From NCBI GenBank assembly GCA_947496235.1, contig CANMCE010000015.1, forward strand, positions 31,772 to 95,771: a stretch of 64,000 nucleotides of DNA. Direction: 5' to 3'. A program made the translations under genes and the position numbers. Numbering within the stretch: the stretch's first letter is position 1; each line of letters opens with the position of its first letter. The notes beneath the pieces were generated by a model. The model was not told the origin of the DNA, did no database searches, and saw only the letters and a list, made by a program, of their open reading frames with translations. The stretch is from an uncultured Glaciecola sp. Lineage in GTDB: Bacteria > Pseudomonadota > Gammaproteobacteria > Enterobacterales > Alteromonadaceae. Below are positions 26,573 through 36,806 of the stretch, one piece after another.

Positions 26573-27136
26573 ATGCGTGCCTTTGATGCCATGTTAAATG
26601 GCGATAAATATTGGATAAATGATCCAGAGTTAGTCGAGATTCGCTATCAAACCCGTGATCTAGTTGATGAATTTAATGCTTTGGGCGCTCGCGAAGTTAG
26701 TCGAAAGCAAGACATGATGAAACAAATTTTAGGAAAATGTGGCGATGATATCCACATCGAAAAACCTGTCCGATTTGATTATGGCAAAAATTTATTCATC
26801 GGTAGCCATGTTTTTATTAATTTTAATCTAACTGTCGTTAATCCAGCGACCGTAACCATTGGTAATCATGTGTTTATTGGACCTAACGTAGGTTTATATA
26901 CAGCACATCATCCATTAGATGCCGAAGAAAGGGACAAACATATAGGGTTTGCCGAACCCATTGTAATTGGAAATCATGTTTGGATTGGCGGCGACACTAC
27001 CATTCTACCGGGCGTTACCATAGGCGACGGCTGTGTCATAGGCGCTGGCAGTGTGGTCACTAAAGATGTGCCTCCAGGCATGTTAGCTCTGGGTCAGCCA
27101 TGCCGTCCAATACGCCAAATTGAGGCTAAAATTTAA
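26573..27136 (+). CDS. Sugar O-acetyltransferase (maltose/galactoside acetyltransferase type)
   Basis: The 187-residue protein has the short N-terminal helical cap of the Maa/LacA family (FDAMLNGDKYWINDPELVE) followed by hexapeptide repeats forming a left-handed beta helix. The catalytic His lies in TAHHPLDAEERDK, and GNHVWIGGDTTILPGV and GAGSVVTKDVPPGMLALGQP are family signatures. It transfers acetyl from acetyl-CoA to the 6-hydroxyl of a sugar in the cytoplasm; the sugar is unknown. It is convergent with a broken LacI-type regulator gene, which may have controlled a sugar pathway nearby. The GGAG box 8 bases upstream supports the start. Confidence 0.9.
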   Translation: MRAFDAMLNGDKYWINDPELVEIRYQTRDLVDEFNALGAREVSRKQDMMKQILGKCGDDIHIEKPVRFDYGKNLFIGSHVFINFNLTVVNPATVTIGNHVFIGPNVGLYTAHHPLDAEERDKHIGFAEPIVIGNHVWIGGDTTILPGVTIGDGCVIGAGSVVTKDVPPGMLALGQPCRPIRQIEAKI

Positions 27137-27180
27137 AGTAATTCAAGCTTTACAAGTTACCCGAGAAATATGTATTTCAA

Positions 27181-28182
27181 CTAGGATAACTCTCGGGTAC
27201 TGTCTCTCACAATGAGTTTGGGGGAAAGTAGATGTTCAATTTCTTTTGGACCTGAGCCATAGGCATGTTCTAAGATCCAATGGGCAGCCATGGTACCTAT
27301 TTTGTGCATTGGATATTCAACTGTTGTGAGTTTTGGCGTTAGATAATTTGCATAGTTAATATTATCGAACCCAACAACAGATATATCTTTTGGCACCTGT
27401 TTACCTGCGACTTCTAAGGCATTTATTGCGCCTGCTGCCATTTCATCATTACCACAACTAACGGCAGTAAAATTAAGCCCTTTTTGTAACAATAAACGAA
27501 TACTTTGTTCGCCAGATTGGGCTGAGAAATTGCCTTCAAAAGTAAGTTCAGGATCAAACGGCAAATCGTATTCATTTAGTGCCCTTTTATGACCGGCCAA
27601 ACGTGCCTTACTGTCAGCTTTGTGCAAAGATCCCGATATGTAGGCAATATCTTTATGTCCTTGTTCAATTAGATGACGGGTGGCGAGATAGCCACCGTGT
27701 TGATTGTCTAAGCTAGTGCAGTTTTCCCCAATTTCAGGCACAAATCGGTTTACTACTATTAACGGAATTTCTTGTTTCACCAGTTAAATTAGATATTCAT
27801 CAGTTACTGCTTCGACGTGCAATATTAAGGCATCGCAACGACGGCTCAATAGCGCTTCAATTTCTTTAATTTCTGCTTCTTCGTCACTGTGCCCCGTCAC
27901 CACAAACATATTCTTGTTGGCTGACCTTAATACTTCTTCTGAACCCGCCATCATTTCGCCATAGAACGAACCATGGAGTTCAGGTACCACATAGCCAACT
28001 GTATTGGTTTTATTGGATGCAAGAGAAGCTGCAATAACATTGTGACGATAGCCAAGCTTTTCCATGGCTTTATGCACCAGCACTCGGTTTTTCTCTTTTA
28101 CTGTGCCGGTATTGTTGATAACTCTAGAGACGGTCGCGGAAGACACTCCAGCCAGTTCACTTACCTGTTTAATAGTTACCAT
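27181..28182 (-). pseudogene. LacI-family transcriptional regulator interrupted by one in-frame stop codon
   Basis: The N-terminal part (132 codons from 28182) has the LacI helix-turn-helix TIKQVSELAGVSSATVSRVI and the hinge, then the first half of the sugar-binding domain. It ends at a TAA (27784-27786, minus strand). The very next codons in the same frame continue the domain (KQEIPLIVVNRFVPEIGE, then HLIEQGHKDIAYISG and VVGFDNINYA) to a normal stop at 27181. Joined, the two halves give about 333 residues, the usual LacI length. There is no frameshift and no lost sequence. Either the gene is inactivated, the stop is read through, or the base is a sequencing error. The second half has a GTG at 27780 but no clear ribosome binding site. 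The regulator follows tamB on the same strand. Confidence 0.85.
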
Positions 28183-28332
28183 TTATGATTTTCCTTTGCA
28201 CCTACTTTATCTTTTACCTTGACGGTATGCTATGTTGAAATGGTATCCGTATTCACTTTTGCGCAATAATACAATTTTAGTGGTCACTTATGGTTCTCAT
28301 CTGGTTTTTAGCTGTAAAGATAATTGTCTTGG

Positions 28333-31300
28333 TTAATCCATTTTGCCACGACTTATTTCATAAAAAATATCCAGTGCGTTGTTTACGCCACTCGTTGCTT
28401 CGACATAGAGTTGTGGTAATAGCTGATACTTTAATATCACCACACTTGCCGCATCGAAAACACCAACCCCATAGGTAATTTGCAATTTTTCCGAAATACG
28501 CCCTGTCAATTGAAGCTGAGTGCCATCCCCTTGGCCAGCAGTTTGGATATTTAAAGAGTCGAAACCGAGTGCGCGGCCAAATTGGCTAATACGGTTTTCA
28601 CTGCGGCCAACACCAAAACCCACTAACACATTAATGAGATTAGTATTGATATCTCCCGCTTCACCATCCAGATCTTGTCCCTGCAAAAGATAGGATATTT
28701 GTCGTGCTTGGCTCATGGGTGGATCTGAAAATAATTCGACTTTGGGTATGATTGGATTCCCCGTAACACGAACACCAGCGACAACATCCCCAGTTGTATT
28801 TAATGGATTTCTGATTGCACTTACATCAAATTGAGGCAAGCTTGGTTCACCGTTAAAATGAATACTGCCTTCTTGGATAACTAAATTTTGTCCCCAAGCA
28901 TCATAACTTCCATCTAAAATATTTAAATAGCCATTCAAATAGGTTTTCATCGGTTGATAACCCTCACTATTTTCCCTTTGCTTCTGAATGACAGTTAATT
29001 CTAAATCTCCACTGAGCGAAGCTTTCAAATCCAATGCATCGATATTAACGTTCCCTTTTTCTTGCGGGTCAACTTTAATATTCATCGCAATATCAAGCCC
29101 AAAGGGTATTACTGGCTCGGGCGTCACTTCGCCTATCACAATAACATCGGACGAAGGCGAGCGTGCAGATTCTGGCAATTGATCTATTTTGATATCGGTT
29201 TTTTCAATAACGATCTCGCCTTTAACCATGGCTTTTTTGGTATCAACATCAAACACTATATCTGGACTGATATCTGCTTGATGTTGCTTGTAAGCTAATT
29301 GTACTTTACTCCCGGTAATTTCACCTCTAGCTGCAAATTCTTCACCGAAATCTACATTAACAGAATAATTTGCCTCTCCTTTTCCTAACAGAAATCGCCC
29401 CACAACATCTGCAGATTGACCTTTAAATTCGATTGTTTGGTTAAAGTTAGTCAATGGATAAGTGTAGGCATCAAGAATAAGTTCCCCTTGCTCCACTATC
29501 AACTCACCTGATAGTTCAGGTTTTGCGATTTCTCCAGAGAATCCGACCGAACCATTTACCATGCCTTGCAAAGAATTCACTACTGGAATAAAACGTTTAA
29601 GTAACGAAAGGTCTACACCTCGAATACTGAGTTGACCTTGATGGGTTCTAGCATCTGGTGTTAACTGCAGCCTAGATTGCAAACCTACAGCGCCAGTCGC
29701 TGTTGTACCAGCAAAAACATTAGTGATTAACTCTTCTTTTAACAGATGCATATTGGCAACAATAGCTGTCAGTTCTAATCTATGCTCTGGTGTATCTAAT
29801 CTACCTTGTAGGAGATTAGTCACTAGAAAATCAGCCCCTTTTTGGCTGTCATAGGTACCTTCTAATTTGCTCGATAACAACACATCACTTGTGTCCATTA
29901 CCAACTCCGGCAAAAAGTAATTCATCAATTTGCCTAGGTTGTAATCAAAGCGAGCACTTACTTTAGCTTTTTGATTTTGATAGTTTGCTTGATCAATACA
30001 AAATTCTGTATTTTCATCCTCGCCATCCCAACAAGCGGAAGAAACGGTGTAAGAATTCTGTTTTACGTTCGCATCTATGTTGGCTGCAGATTTAAGGGTT
30101 AATCTGATAGCGTCGTGCTCAAATTCACTTTCTTCTAATTGCCCTTGCCAATGCAAATCGTCGAGTGACACAATTCGTCCTGTTAAGCGCTGCAAGGTTT
30201 CTACTTGAGGATGCTTGGCTGTAATAGACAAATTGTGTTGTTCAAGATCTCCTGAAAAAGAGATCTCGGCATTCTCTAAAGTTTGCCCCTGAATTTCTGC
30301 GGAGGCAACTTGGATCTGAATATCGCTAAGCCAATTTTCACCACTGTCGATTGCGGCAGTTATATCAATATTTTCGACTTCATCTCCAGCGAAACTTAAT
30401 TTTTGTCCTGATGTTTGAATATTAAATCTCGGCCGATATAAATTACCTTCAATTACGCCTTCCAAACGTAAACTACCAGCGAGTTCTTGATGCAATACAG
30501 CTAACTGTTGTGCCTGCAAGTCTATTTCAAGATTTGATTCTACCGCTTGCGCCCATTCAATGGTCGCTTGCCAAAGTTTGGATGAAGGTAATTTAGTAGT
30601 ACCTGTTAAATTTAGCTGATTATCTCCAAGAGATAGCTGTAATCCTTTGATTTGAACTTGCCCACTTTGCAGGAGTTTAAGTTCGCAGTTTGCTTGTAGT
30701 GGCTTTTCTAGATAAATCCCGTTTACATCATCACAAGTGAGATCCAACGTCATACCTTGCTCATTGATGGCAGTTGCGAATTCTAGGTTGCCATTTAGAT
30801 TTGCCGGTAATTGTTGATGTAACAAATTAAGGGCCAATCCATCAATATCTACGTTATATTTATTGGTTAATTGTTTTTGTTGGTATTGTGTTTTTCCGGT
30901 GAGATTAAGCTCCCCTAAAGCACCCGTTATAATCAAATTATTTGCATCCACTTCGACTTGCTGCGGGTAAATCCCAATCTCACCTTGGATGTTAGAACTA
31001 TTTTGTTGCTGAGCTATCTCAGGATGCTCTAATTCAATATCGATACTATTGTTATAGCCATCACGCCAATTACCCTTAATTGCAATTTGACCTTGTCGAA
31101 TATTGGCATCTAAGGGAATATCTAAAAACTCTAACAACGAAGCAGTGTTAGATAAGTTCATCTGAATGTCTAAGGGTAAATTATCTTTTTCAAAATCGGT
31201 TTGTACTTTTGTCTGAAGTATCTGCGCATTTTTATCGCTGATGTTGACAGCAACTTCTTTTAAATCGCCTTCACTTGTCAGAGTTAATCTATTGTTTTGC

Positions 31301-32193
31301 TTACTGACATCTAGGTTGAGTTCATGGCTAAAAGCCTTATCCAAAGCCAGGTTAACAGCATAGCTTATTTGACTATCAGCAAGCCCTTGATGAAGCTGTA
31401 ACTCTCCGTTTGAATCCAACTTTTGATTTTGAAGTCTTAGCTGGCTGTTAAGTTCACTGATGACCATTGTGGATTGGTTATCATTTGCCACCTGATTAAA
31501 CTTGGACAATGACAATTCTGAAATCTCAGCGTTTACCGGTATAAACACGTCTGGAATTTGAATTTGTGGTGCTTGCTCCAGCTGAGCTACCAGAGTATCT
31601 AACCAGAAACTCTGTGGCGATTGTGAAGATTGCTGACTTGCTTGTGTCGTTGGAGAACTAAAAACATTCAGTTGTTGCAACTGGATTCGCTGTACTTGAA
31701 CGTCTGGTCCTTGCATGGAAGCTTGCTTAATAGCTAGAGCATCCAACGAAACCATGGGCTGGTTAGCGTTTAAAAAAACAAAGCTGTCAATTGAAAACTT
31801 ATCTAAAGAGACAGCTAAAGGCAGTTCAATATAGCCATTTTCTGAAGCCTCCGACGAGCTTTCTTGGGTGCCAGTTTGATCAACTGCAAGTGAGCCTAAG
31901 TGCAAATCATTTACACATAAATTTAAGTCAAATAAACACGTCAGCTTAAGGTCAAGATTCACATCTTTTGCTCGAATATCTATAGTCGGGGTTTGTATAT
32001 TTAATTCCTCAAACTGTAAATTTGAATATAAGCTGCCTTGTATCCCCTGATATTCAAGGTCAATCATTGTTGAGGCTATACTTAATCCCGCTTTTACTCC
32101 CCATTGTGTTGGAAGTAACAAAATCAATCCTGCAATAAGTGCTAACAAACCAAGAAAAACTATCGCAAGCCATTTAGTTATTTTGCCTAGCAT
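28333..32193 (-). CDS. tamB: Translocation and assembly module protein TamB
   Basis: The product of about 1286 residues has an N-terminal transmembrane anchor (residues about 9-30). A very long repetitive beta-rich region follows, as in AsmA-like/DUF490 bridge proteins. The conserved C-terminal TamB domain contains VAGVRVTGNPIIPKVELFSDP, MSQARQISYLLQG and GRISEKLQITYGVGVFD. TamB spans the periplasm and, with TamA, helps insert outer-membrane proteins and move phospholipids. The frame could start at a TTG (32196), but the ATG one codon later (32193) is preferred. The start lies 4 bases after the tamA stop, so translation is coupled. Confidence 0.95.
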   Translation of the reverse strand: MLGKITKWLAIVFLGLLALIAGLILLLPTQWGVKAGLSIASTMIDLEYQGIQGSLYSNLQFEELNIQTPTIDIRAKDVNLDLKLTCLFDLNLCVNDLHLGSLAVDQTGTQESSSEASENGYIELPLAVSLDKFSIDSFVFLNANQPMVSLDALAIKQASMQGPDVQVQRIQLQQLNVFSSPTTQASQQSSQSPQSFWLDTLVAQLEQAPQIQIPDVFIPVNAEISELSLSKFNQVANDNQSTMVISELNSQLRLQNQKLDSNGELQLHQGLADSQISYAVNLALDKAFSHELNLDVSKQNNRLTLTSEGDLKEVAVNISDKNAQILQTKVQTDFEKDNLPLDIQMNLSNTASLLEFLDIPLDANIRQGQIAIKGNWRDGYNNSIDIELEHPEIAQQQNSSNIQGEIGIYPQQVEVDANNLIITGALGELNLTGKTQYQQKQLTNKYNVDIDGLALNLLHQQLPANLNGNLEFATAINEQGMTLDLTCDDVNGIYLEKPLQANCELKLLQSGQVQIKGLQLSLGDNQLNLTGTTKLPSSKLWQATIEWAQAVESNLEIDLQAQQLAVLHQELAGSLRLEGVIEGNLYRPRFNIQTSGQKLSFAGDEVENIDITAAIDSGENWLSDIQIQVASAEIQGQTLENAEISFSGDLEQHNLSITAKHPQVETLQRLTGRIVSLDDLHWQGQLEESEFEHDAIRLTLKSAANIDANVKQNSYTVSSACWDGEDENTEFCIDQANYQNQKAKVSARFDYNLGKLMNYFLPELVMDTSDVLLSSKLEGTYDSQKGADFLVTNLLQGRLDTPEHRLELTAIVANMHLLKEELITNVFAGTTATGAVGLQSRLQLTPDARTHQGQLSIRGVDLSLLKRFIPVVNSLQGMVNGSVGFSGEIAKPELSGELIVEQGELILDAYTYPLTNFNQTIEFKGQSADVVGRFLLGKGEANYSVNVDFGEEFAARGEITGSKVQLAYKQHQADISPDIVFDVDTKKAMVKGEIVIEKTDIKIDQLPESARSPSSDVIVIGEVTPEPVIPFGLDIAMNIKVDPQEKGNVNIDALDLKASLSGDLELTVIQKQRENSEGYQPMKTYLNGYLNILDGSYDAWGQNLVIQEGSIHFNGEPSLPQFDVSAIRNPLNTTGDVVAGVRVTGNPIIPKVELFSDPPMSQARQISYLLQGQDLDGEAGDINTNLINVLVGFGVGRSENRISQFGRALGFDSLNIQTAGQGDGTQLQLTGRISEKLQITYGVGVFDAASVVILKYQLLPQLYVEATSGVNNALDIFYEISRGKMD

Positions 32194-32197
32194 CAAA

Positions 32198-34027
32198 CTA
32201 TACCCCTGGCCCTATATCTAAATGTAACCGCCACGTTTTTTCCAACTGACTATCACCGCGAGCGATGTAAACTCTTACCGTGCCAATGGGAGACAGATAA
32301 TGTGCACCAATGCCAACACCATAAGCAAGATCGCTAGCAAATTTTTCAGTGGCATTGCCCACATCTGCAAAAACAGCTGCTCGCCAATTATCTGCGACCT
32401 TGTATGCATATTCGGCACTTGCAACCGCTAAATAACGACCACCAATTAATTCGATTTGCTCTTCTGAGTCTTCAATTACCCGTCGGTAATCGGCTAACTC
32501 GTTAAGTCCAAATCCTCGCACACTTTGATCTCCCCCAGCAAAAAACCTTTCCGTTGAGGGGACTTCTTCAAAACTGTTAGTGGCGATCGCGCCAGCATCT
32601 GCTCTAAAAATAAATCTATGCTCACCAATACTTCGAATCCACTTAGTGCGGATTAGCAATTTGGCAAAATCAATATCGGATAAGATCTCTTTTGATGCGC
32701 CGGATATTGTTATCTGTTGACGGTCGCCCCAATCAACAAATATATCCCCTCTTTTACGTAACCGATTTACGGTAAACCCTGGCATCAATAACGCAGTCGT
32801 AATGCGCTCATCTTCTAAACCTTGACTAAATCTTTCTTGGCTATAGCGTAAGAAAGTTATGTAGTCCCAGCCACCTTCTTCCTCTGCGCCAAATTGTCGC
32901 TGAATAGCCAAACTCACATTGTCACTTTCAGTCTGGTTTTCGCTGACTTTTTTGTATCCAAGTTGGATATTCACAAAATCATTTAATGGATTACCTTTAG
33001 GCATACGATAACCAAACTCAATTGATTGCTGAGGTCTTGATACGAACAGGTTTGTGGTGAAGGCATGTCCATCCAAGTTTACCCAAGGTCGCTGCCATTC
33101 AAAGGTAAAACGAGGTCCTGTATCTGTTGATACACCCAAGCCAAAATTGTATTTATTTTTTGCTTTTGGCGACAATATTACTTCGATAGGAACCACGCCA
33201 TCTTTAGCCTTTTCAGCGTTTGCTCGAGCAATAGCTCTATCAAAGTACCTTGTGCTTTGCATATCGATAGAAAACTGGCTAATTTTTGACTGATCAAAAT
33301 ACTGACCCTTTTTAAATGTTTTTACTTCTTCTACTAAATCTTTACCTGTCGTGCTTTGCAAATATTGCAAAGCACCAAACTTATAACGTTGCCCAAAATT
33401 AAAGATCCAATGAATTATCGCTTCAGAGGTGCCGCTTTCTTTTTGGGGTTCAATAATTAATTTATGTAGCGGAAAAGAAAAATCAAAAAAACCATAAAGC
33501 AGCGCATAAGAACGTAATTTTGCTTTAACAGACTCATATTCTTCATGGTTTAACACCTGACCTTTAAAGCCTTTGAGTTTATTCACTATGTTAAGCAAAT
33601 CTTGTGGCATGGCATCGGCTGCCACCTGTTCTAGGTCATTAACCAAGACCACATTCGCAACCTTAGTTTGATTTCCTAAGGAGACAGCTATTTTCCACGT
33701 AAAGGTTGAGCTGGCATCGTCATTTTCTTGCTCATCGACGAGAGTTACTTCGATTTCAGCATCGTAATAAGCATAAGCGTCCAGTGCTGTGCTCACTTCT
33801 TGTTTTATTTCTTTGGCATATCGCTCATAGTTCATGCTAGCAAAAGGATCTGAAAGATCATTCAGATAGGCGCGAATATTAGACTCAATATCACCTGAAG
33901 AAACACCTTCAATTTCAAAATTCTGCTCTGCATTTACCTTAAATGCGAAGATGAATATGATGCAGGCGATAAAGTAAATAGGGTTCCTGTACTGCAGACA
34001 AAACCTCCAAAAAATCTGTAAAACCAT
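32198..34027 (-). CDS. tamA: Translocation and assembly module protein TamA (Omp85 family)
   Basis: The 609-residue protein has an N-terminal export signal (hydrophobic core about residues 17-30), about three POTRA-type domains up to about residue 280, and a C-terminal 16-strand-type barrel. Omp85 features are RFFAGGDQSVRGFGLNELAD (lid loop with the VRGF motif) and a final GIGAHYLSPIGTVRVYIARG strand region. It is the outer-membrane half of the TAM complex with TamB, encoded immediately downstream. The only ATG in range (34027) has a poor ribosome binding site and gives a long n-region, so the exact start is uncertain. Confidence 0.93.
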   Translation of the reverse strand: MVLQIFWRFCLQYRNPIYFIACIIFIFAFKVNAEQNFEIEGVSSGDIESNIRAYLNDLSDPFASMNYERYAKEIKQEVSTALDAYAYYDAEIEVTLVDEQENDDASSTFTWKIAVSLGNQTKVANVVLVNDLEQVAADAMPQDLLNIVNKLKGFKGQVLNHEEYESVKAKLRSYALLYGFFDFSFPLHKLIIEPQKESGTSEAIIHWIFNFGQRYKFGALQYLQSTTGKDLVEEVKTFKKGQYFDQSKISQFSIDMQSTRYFDRAIARANAEKAKDGVVPIEVILSPKAKNKYNFGLGVSTDTGPRFTFEWQRPWVNLDGHAFTTNLFVSRPQQSIEFGYRMPKGNPLNDFVNIQLGYKKVSENQTESDNVSLAIQRQFGAEEEGGWDYITFLRYSQERFSQGLEDERITTALLMPGFTVNRLRKRGDIFVDWGDRQQITISGASKEILSDIDFAKLLIRTKWIRSIGEHRFIFRADAGAIATNSFEEVPSTERFFAGGDQSVRGFGLNELADYRRVIEDSEEQIELIGGRYLAVASAEYAYKVADNWRAAVFADVGNATEKFASDLAYGVGIGAHYLSPIGTVRVYIARGDSQLEKTWRLHLDIGPGV

Positions 34028-34425
34028 CCTAGCGATCAGTTACTTCTCGCCAATATCTGTCCTAATATTCTCATCACTGCAAGGACGCAGTATTTAAGAC
34101 ACAAGGATGTGCAACCTACCCTTTTGCCACGTCTATTGCCTTGACCTTTTCTGCCTGTTTGTTAGCAGATTATATTCACTCAAAGTGAGGACAATATTAT
34201 GGAAAATATTAAATCAATCCTAAACCTACTAATGGTATCAGTCAGAGCTTGTCTATACCAGACGAGTTCCGCTGGAATAGACGCTTTCATTTAGCTTAAT
34301 CCGCATAATTTATGTCGTCTACAACAAACTTGATAGCTTATTGCGAACCTCAGATTAAACAGACGACTAAGGTATTTTCTCTATCACTCAACAACGAAAA
34401 GGGTAATTTACCCTGAGCATCGAAT
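34028..34425. other. Intergenic region between tamA and the ATP-grasp gene
   Basis: This is 398 bases separating divergent genes. It must hold the tamA promoter on the minus strand and a plus-strand promoter. It contains a 31-codon frame (34199-34294) with a good ribosome binding site, described separately. A TTGACC at 34141 and TATATT at 34171 are too far apart to form a standard promoter. No terminator or RNA gene was seen. Confidence 0.4.
34199..34294 (+). CDS. Possible 31-residue peptide gene upstream of the ATP-grasp gene
   Basis: An ATG preceded by GTGAGGA at 9-base spacing opens a 31-codon frame. The product starts MENIKSILNLLMVSV, a short amphipathic or hydrophobic helix, and continues with RACLYQTSSAGIDAFI to a TAG stop. 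It has one cysteine and a QTSSAGID tail with hydroxyl and acidic residues. It lies 131 bases before an MvdC/MvdD-like ATP-grasp gene on the same strand. Genes for ATP-grasp ligases of that group are often next to the gene of their small substrate peptide, so it could be one. Against this, it is very short and lacks an obvious leader/core layout. Low confidence that it is translated. Confidence 0.3.
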   Translation: MENIKSILNLLMVSVRACLYQTSSAGIDAFI

Positions 34426-35367
34426 ATGAAAAAACTACTTATATTAGGTGACTTACAAAGTCCAGAAGTTCAATCAATCATGAAAATTTGTCGCGACCTT
34501 GAGCATCATGTATTTGTCTTAAATACTTCCGATGCTGCGCAATTAAACTTGCTTCATTTTGATGTCACATCAAACGCGCTTTTTCTAGATCAAGTTGAAA
34601 AACTTTGCGACTTCGATGCGGTTTATTGGCAGCAGGTAACACCTATCAAATTTGGCCTCTGTGCAACCCCTAATTTAATAACTTATTGTAACGACGAAAG
34701 CGCCTATATTGATCACATTCAAAGAGAATATGCTAGCTTGATTCAAATTCTACTCAGTGAATATAGAATTGCTTGGTTTAATGGTTGGCATGCGCTGCAA
34801 TTCTACCGCGCTAAGCCTAGACAGCTGACGCTCGCACAAAGCCTAGGTGCTAACATTCCACCCACTCTGATTACAAGCAATCCGAGCACAGCCCATAGCT
34901 TCATCGAATCTCAACAAAATGTTGTCGTGAAACCTGTGTTGGGCGGTGCAACAACCTTTACCTTATCAAAAGAATACAAACAATTAGAAGCAATACAAAA
35001 ATGGTGTACTCAACCGGTGACCTTGCAATCCTTTGTATTAGGGAAAGATATTCGTACCTATGTGATTGGCGATGAAGATTTTAGTTTTATTATTCATAAG
35101 CAAACCGAAACCTTTCAGTCTGTTGGAAAAACAAAGAATCATGTTATTGATGTAGAACCGATAAATCTGCCTAGCAGTATCAAACAATTGGCTCAAAGAC
35201 TAATGCGAGCCTTTCACATGCGGTGGACAGCTATTGATTGGCGATTAACTCCTAAAGGAAACTTTGTGTTTATCGCCGCAGATCCTATCCCTAGATTCGT
35301 GGAAAATGAAAAATTAACCAATATCCCTATAAGTGAGAAGCTCAGCTTACTCTTATCTAGCACATAA
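34426..35367 (+). CDS. ATP-grasp protein resembling MvdC/MvdD/RimK-type peptide ligases
   Basis: The 313-residue protein has an N-terminal Rossmann-like region (KKLLILGDLQSPEVQSIMKI), then KPRQLTLAQSLGANIPPTLITSNP, which is the preATP-grasp to ATP-grasp junction seen in MvdC/MvdD and RimK-like enzymes. VVVKPVLGGATTF carries the ATP-binding lysine, and LQSFVLGKDIRTYVIGDE is the adenine/ribose region. The metal site is altered: Asp271 (TAIDW) is present, but the usual E-x-N is A284-A-D286. Ligases of this type form amide or ester bonds, for example in graspetide peptides or glutamate tails. With two metal ligands changed it may be non-catalytic or use another arrangement. The ATG has a GGGTAA-type weak ribosome binding site 15 bases upstream. 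Confidence 0.75.
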   Translation: MKKLLILGDLQSPEVQSIMKICRDLEHHVFVLNTSDAAQLNLLHFDVTSNALFLDQVEKLCDFDAVYWQQVTPIKFGLCATPNLITYCNDESAYIDHIQREYASLIQILLSEYRIAWFNGWHALQFYRAKPRQLTLAQSLGANIPPTLITSNPSTAHSFIESQQNVVVKPVLGGATTFTLSKEYKQLEAIQKWCTQPVTLQSFVLGKDIRTYVIGDEDFSFIIHKQTETFQSVGKTKNHVIDVEPINLPSSIKQLAQRLMRAFHMRWTAIDWRLTPKGNFVFIAADPIPRFVENEKLTNIPISEKLSLLLSST

Positions 35368-35378
35368 TTCGTTTTGCA

Positions 35379-35410
35379 TAAAAAAGCGCTACTGAAGTAA
35401 CAGTAGCGCT
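35379..35410 (-). terminator. Terminator of the hslVU transcript
   Basis: A perfect 10-bp stem (AGCGCTACTG with CAGTAGCGCT, 6-base loop) is followed on the minus strand by TTTTTT. It also lies 17 bases after the convergent ATP-grasp gene, for which the plus-strand T-run is missing. Confidence 0.85.
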
Positions 35411-35426
35411 AGTTAGTTGTATCAAA

Positions 35427-36761
35427 TTATAGAATAAAGCGACTAAGATCTTCGTTATCCACTAAGGCTTCTAAGTGGGCATTCACATATGCTTCATCAA
35501 TTTCAAAAGACTCACCACTTTTATCTGAAGCTTCGAAACTGATATCTTCCATGAGTCGCTCCATCACTGTATGCAAACGACGAGCACCAATATTTTCAGT
35601 CTTCTCGTTCACTTGCCATGCTGCTTGAGCGATTCTTCTAATACCGCTTTCAGCAAAATGAATATTTACGCCCTCAGTCTGCATGAGCGCTTTATACTGT
35701 TCAGTAAGTGAGGCATTTGGCTCTGTTAGAATTTTAACAAAATCATCCACATTAAGCGCCGAAAGCTCGACTCTTATGGGTAAACGGCCCTGTAATTCTG
35801 GTATAAGATCCGATGGTTTTGCCATTTGGAAAGCACCTGAGGCTATAAACAAAATGTGATCGGTTTTTACCATACCGTGTTTAGTCGAGACGGTAGAACC
35901 CTCAACTAAGGGTAATAAATCTCTTTGCACCCCTTCGCGACTCACATCAGCCCCGCCAGTACCTTCTCGTTTACAGATTTTGTCAATTTCATCAATGAAA
36001 ACGATGCCGTTTTGCTCTAACGACTCAATAGCTTGTTCTTTTAAATCTTCTTGGTTAATCAGCTTGGCTGATTCTTCTTCAACAAGAAGTTTAAAAGCTT
36101 CTTTAATTTTAAGCTTTTTCTTTTTCTTCTTGTCGCCGGATAGATTTTGGAACATACCTTGAAGCTGATTTGTCATCTCTTCCATACCAGGAGGAGCCAT
36201 TATTTCAACACCGACTTGGGGTAAAGCGATATCTATTTCGATTTCGGTATCATCAAGTTTACCTTCACGTAATTTTTTACGAAAAGATTGTCTTGCTCCT
36301 TTTTCTCGCTCTTCGGTAGTTTCTTTTTCACCAAAATAGTCTTTTGCAGGTGGTACAAGTATATCCAACACCCTTTCTTCAGCGGCTTCTTCAGCTCGGT
36401 ATTTGACCTTTTTTGCAGCAGTTTCTTTAGTCATTTTAACCGCTATATCTGCAAGGTCACGAACAATGGATTCGACCTCTTTACCTACATACCCCACTTC
36501 AGTGAACTTGGTAGCTTCGACTTTGATAAAGGGGGCATTGGCTAATTTCGCCAAACGACGAGCAATTTCAGTTTTACCAACGCCAGTTGGACCAATCATT
36601 AAAATATTTTTAGGGGTAACTTCCTGACGTAACTCAGGTTCTAATTGCATTCTTCGCCAGCGATTTCTCAAGGCGATAGAGACTGCTCTTTTGGCGTCAG
36701 CTTGACCGATAATATGGTTATCTAACGCATGCACTATTTCTCTCGGTGTCATTTCAGACAT
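35427..36761 (-). CDS. hslU: ATP-dependent protease ATPase subunit HslU
   Basis: The 444-residue AAA+ unfoldase (E. coli HslU 443) feeds substrates to the HslV peptidase. It shows the N-terminal [17 protein letters not shown], Walker [10 protein letters not shown], the pore loop region [11 protein letters not shown], the inserted I-domain with KKKKKKLKI, Walker [11 protein letters not shown], and the sensor-2 arginine segment [11 protein letters not shown]. The C-terminal residues DLSRFIL insert into HslV. It is 45 bases downstream of hslV. Confidence 0.98.
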   Translation of the reverse strand: MSEMTPREIVHALDNHIIGQADAKRAVSIALRNRWRRMQLEPELRQEVTPKNILMIGPTGVGKTEIARRLAKLANAPFIKVEATKFTEVGYVGKEVESIVRDLADIAVKMTKETAAKKVKYRAEEAAEERVLDILVPPAKDYFGEKETTEEREKGARQSFRKKLREGKLDDTEIEIDIALPQVGVEIMAPPGMEEMTNQLQGMFQNLSGDKKKKKKLKIKEAFKLLVEEESAKLINQEDLKEQAIESLEQNGIVFIDEIDKICKREGTGGADVSREGVQRDLLPLVEGSTVSTKHGMVKTDHILFIASGAFQMAKPSDLIPELQGRLPIRVELSALNVDDFVKILTEPNASLTEQYKALMQTEGVNIHFAESGIRRIAQAAWQVNEKTENIGARRLHTVMERLMEDISFEASDKSGESFEIDEAYVNAHLEALVDNEDLSRFIL

Positions 36762-36806
36762 AGGGTAAACCTCTGAATTTCTTTTTGGTTATTGGACGCT
36801 TTGAAC

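Noticed and set aside
27158..27199. 9-bp inverted repeat (TACCCGAGA with TCTCGGGTA) at the 3' end of the broken LacI gene
   Set aside because: One arm is coding sequence, the loop is long and there is no T-run, so I could not decide between a weak terminator and chance and did not list it.
34141..34176. TTGACC and TATATT as a promoter for the 31-codon frame
   Set aside because: The spacing of 24 bases is too long for a sigma-70 promoter.
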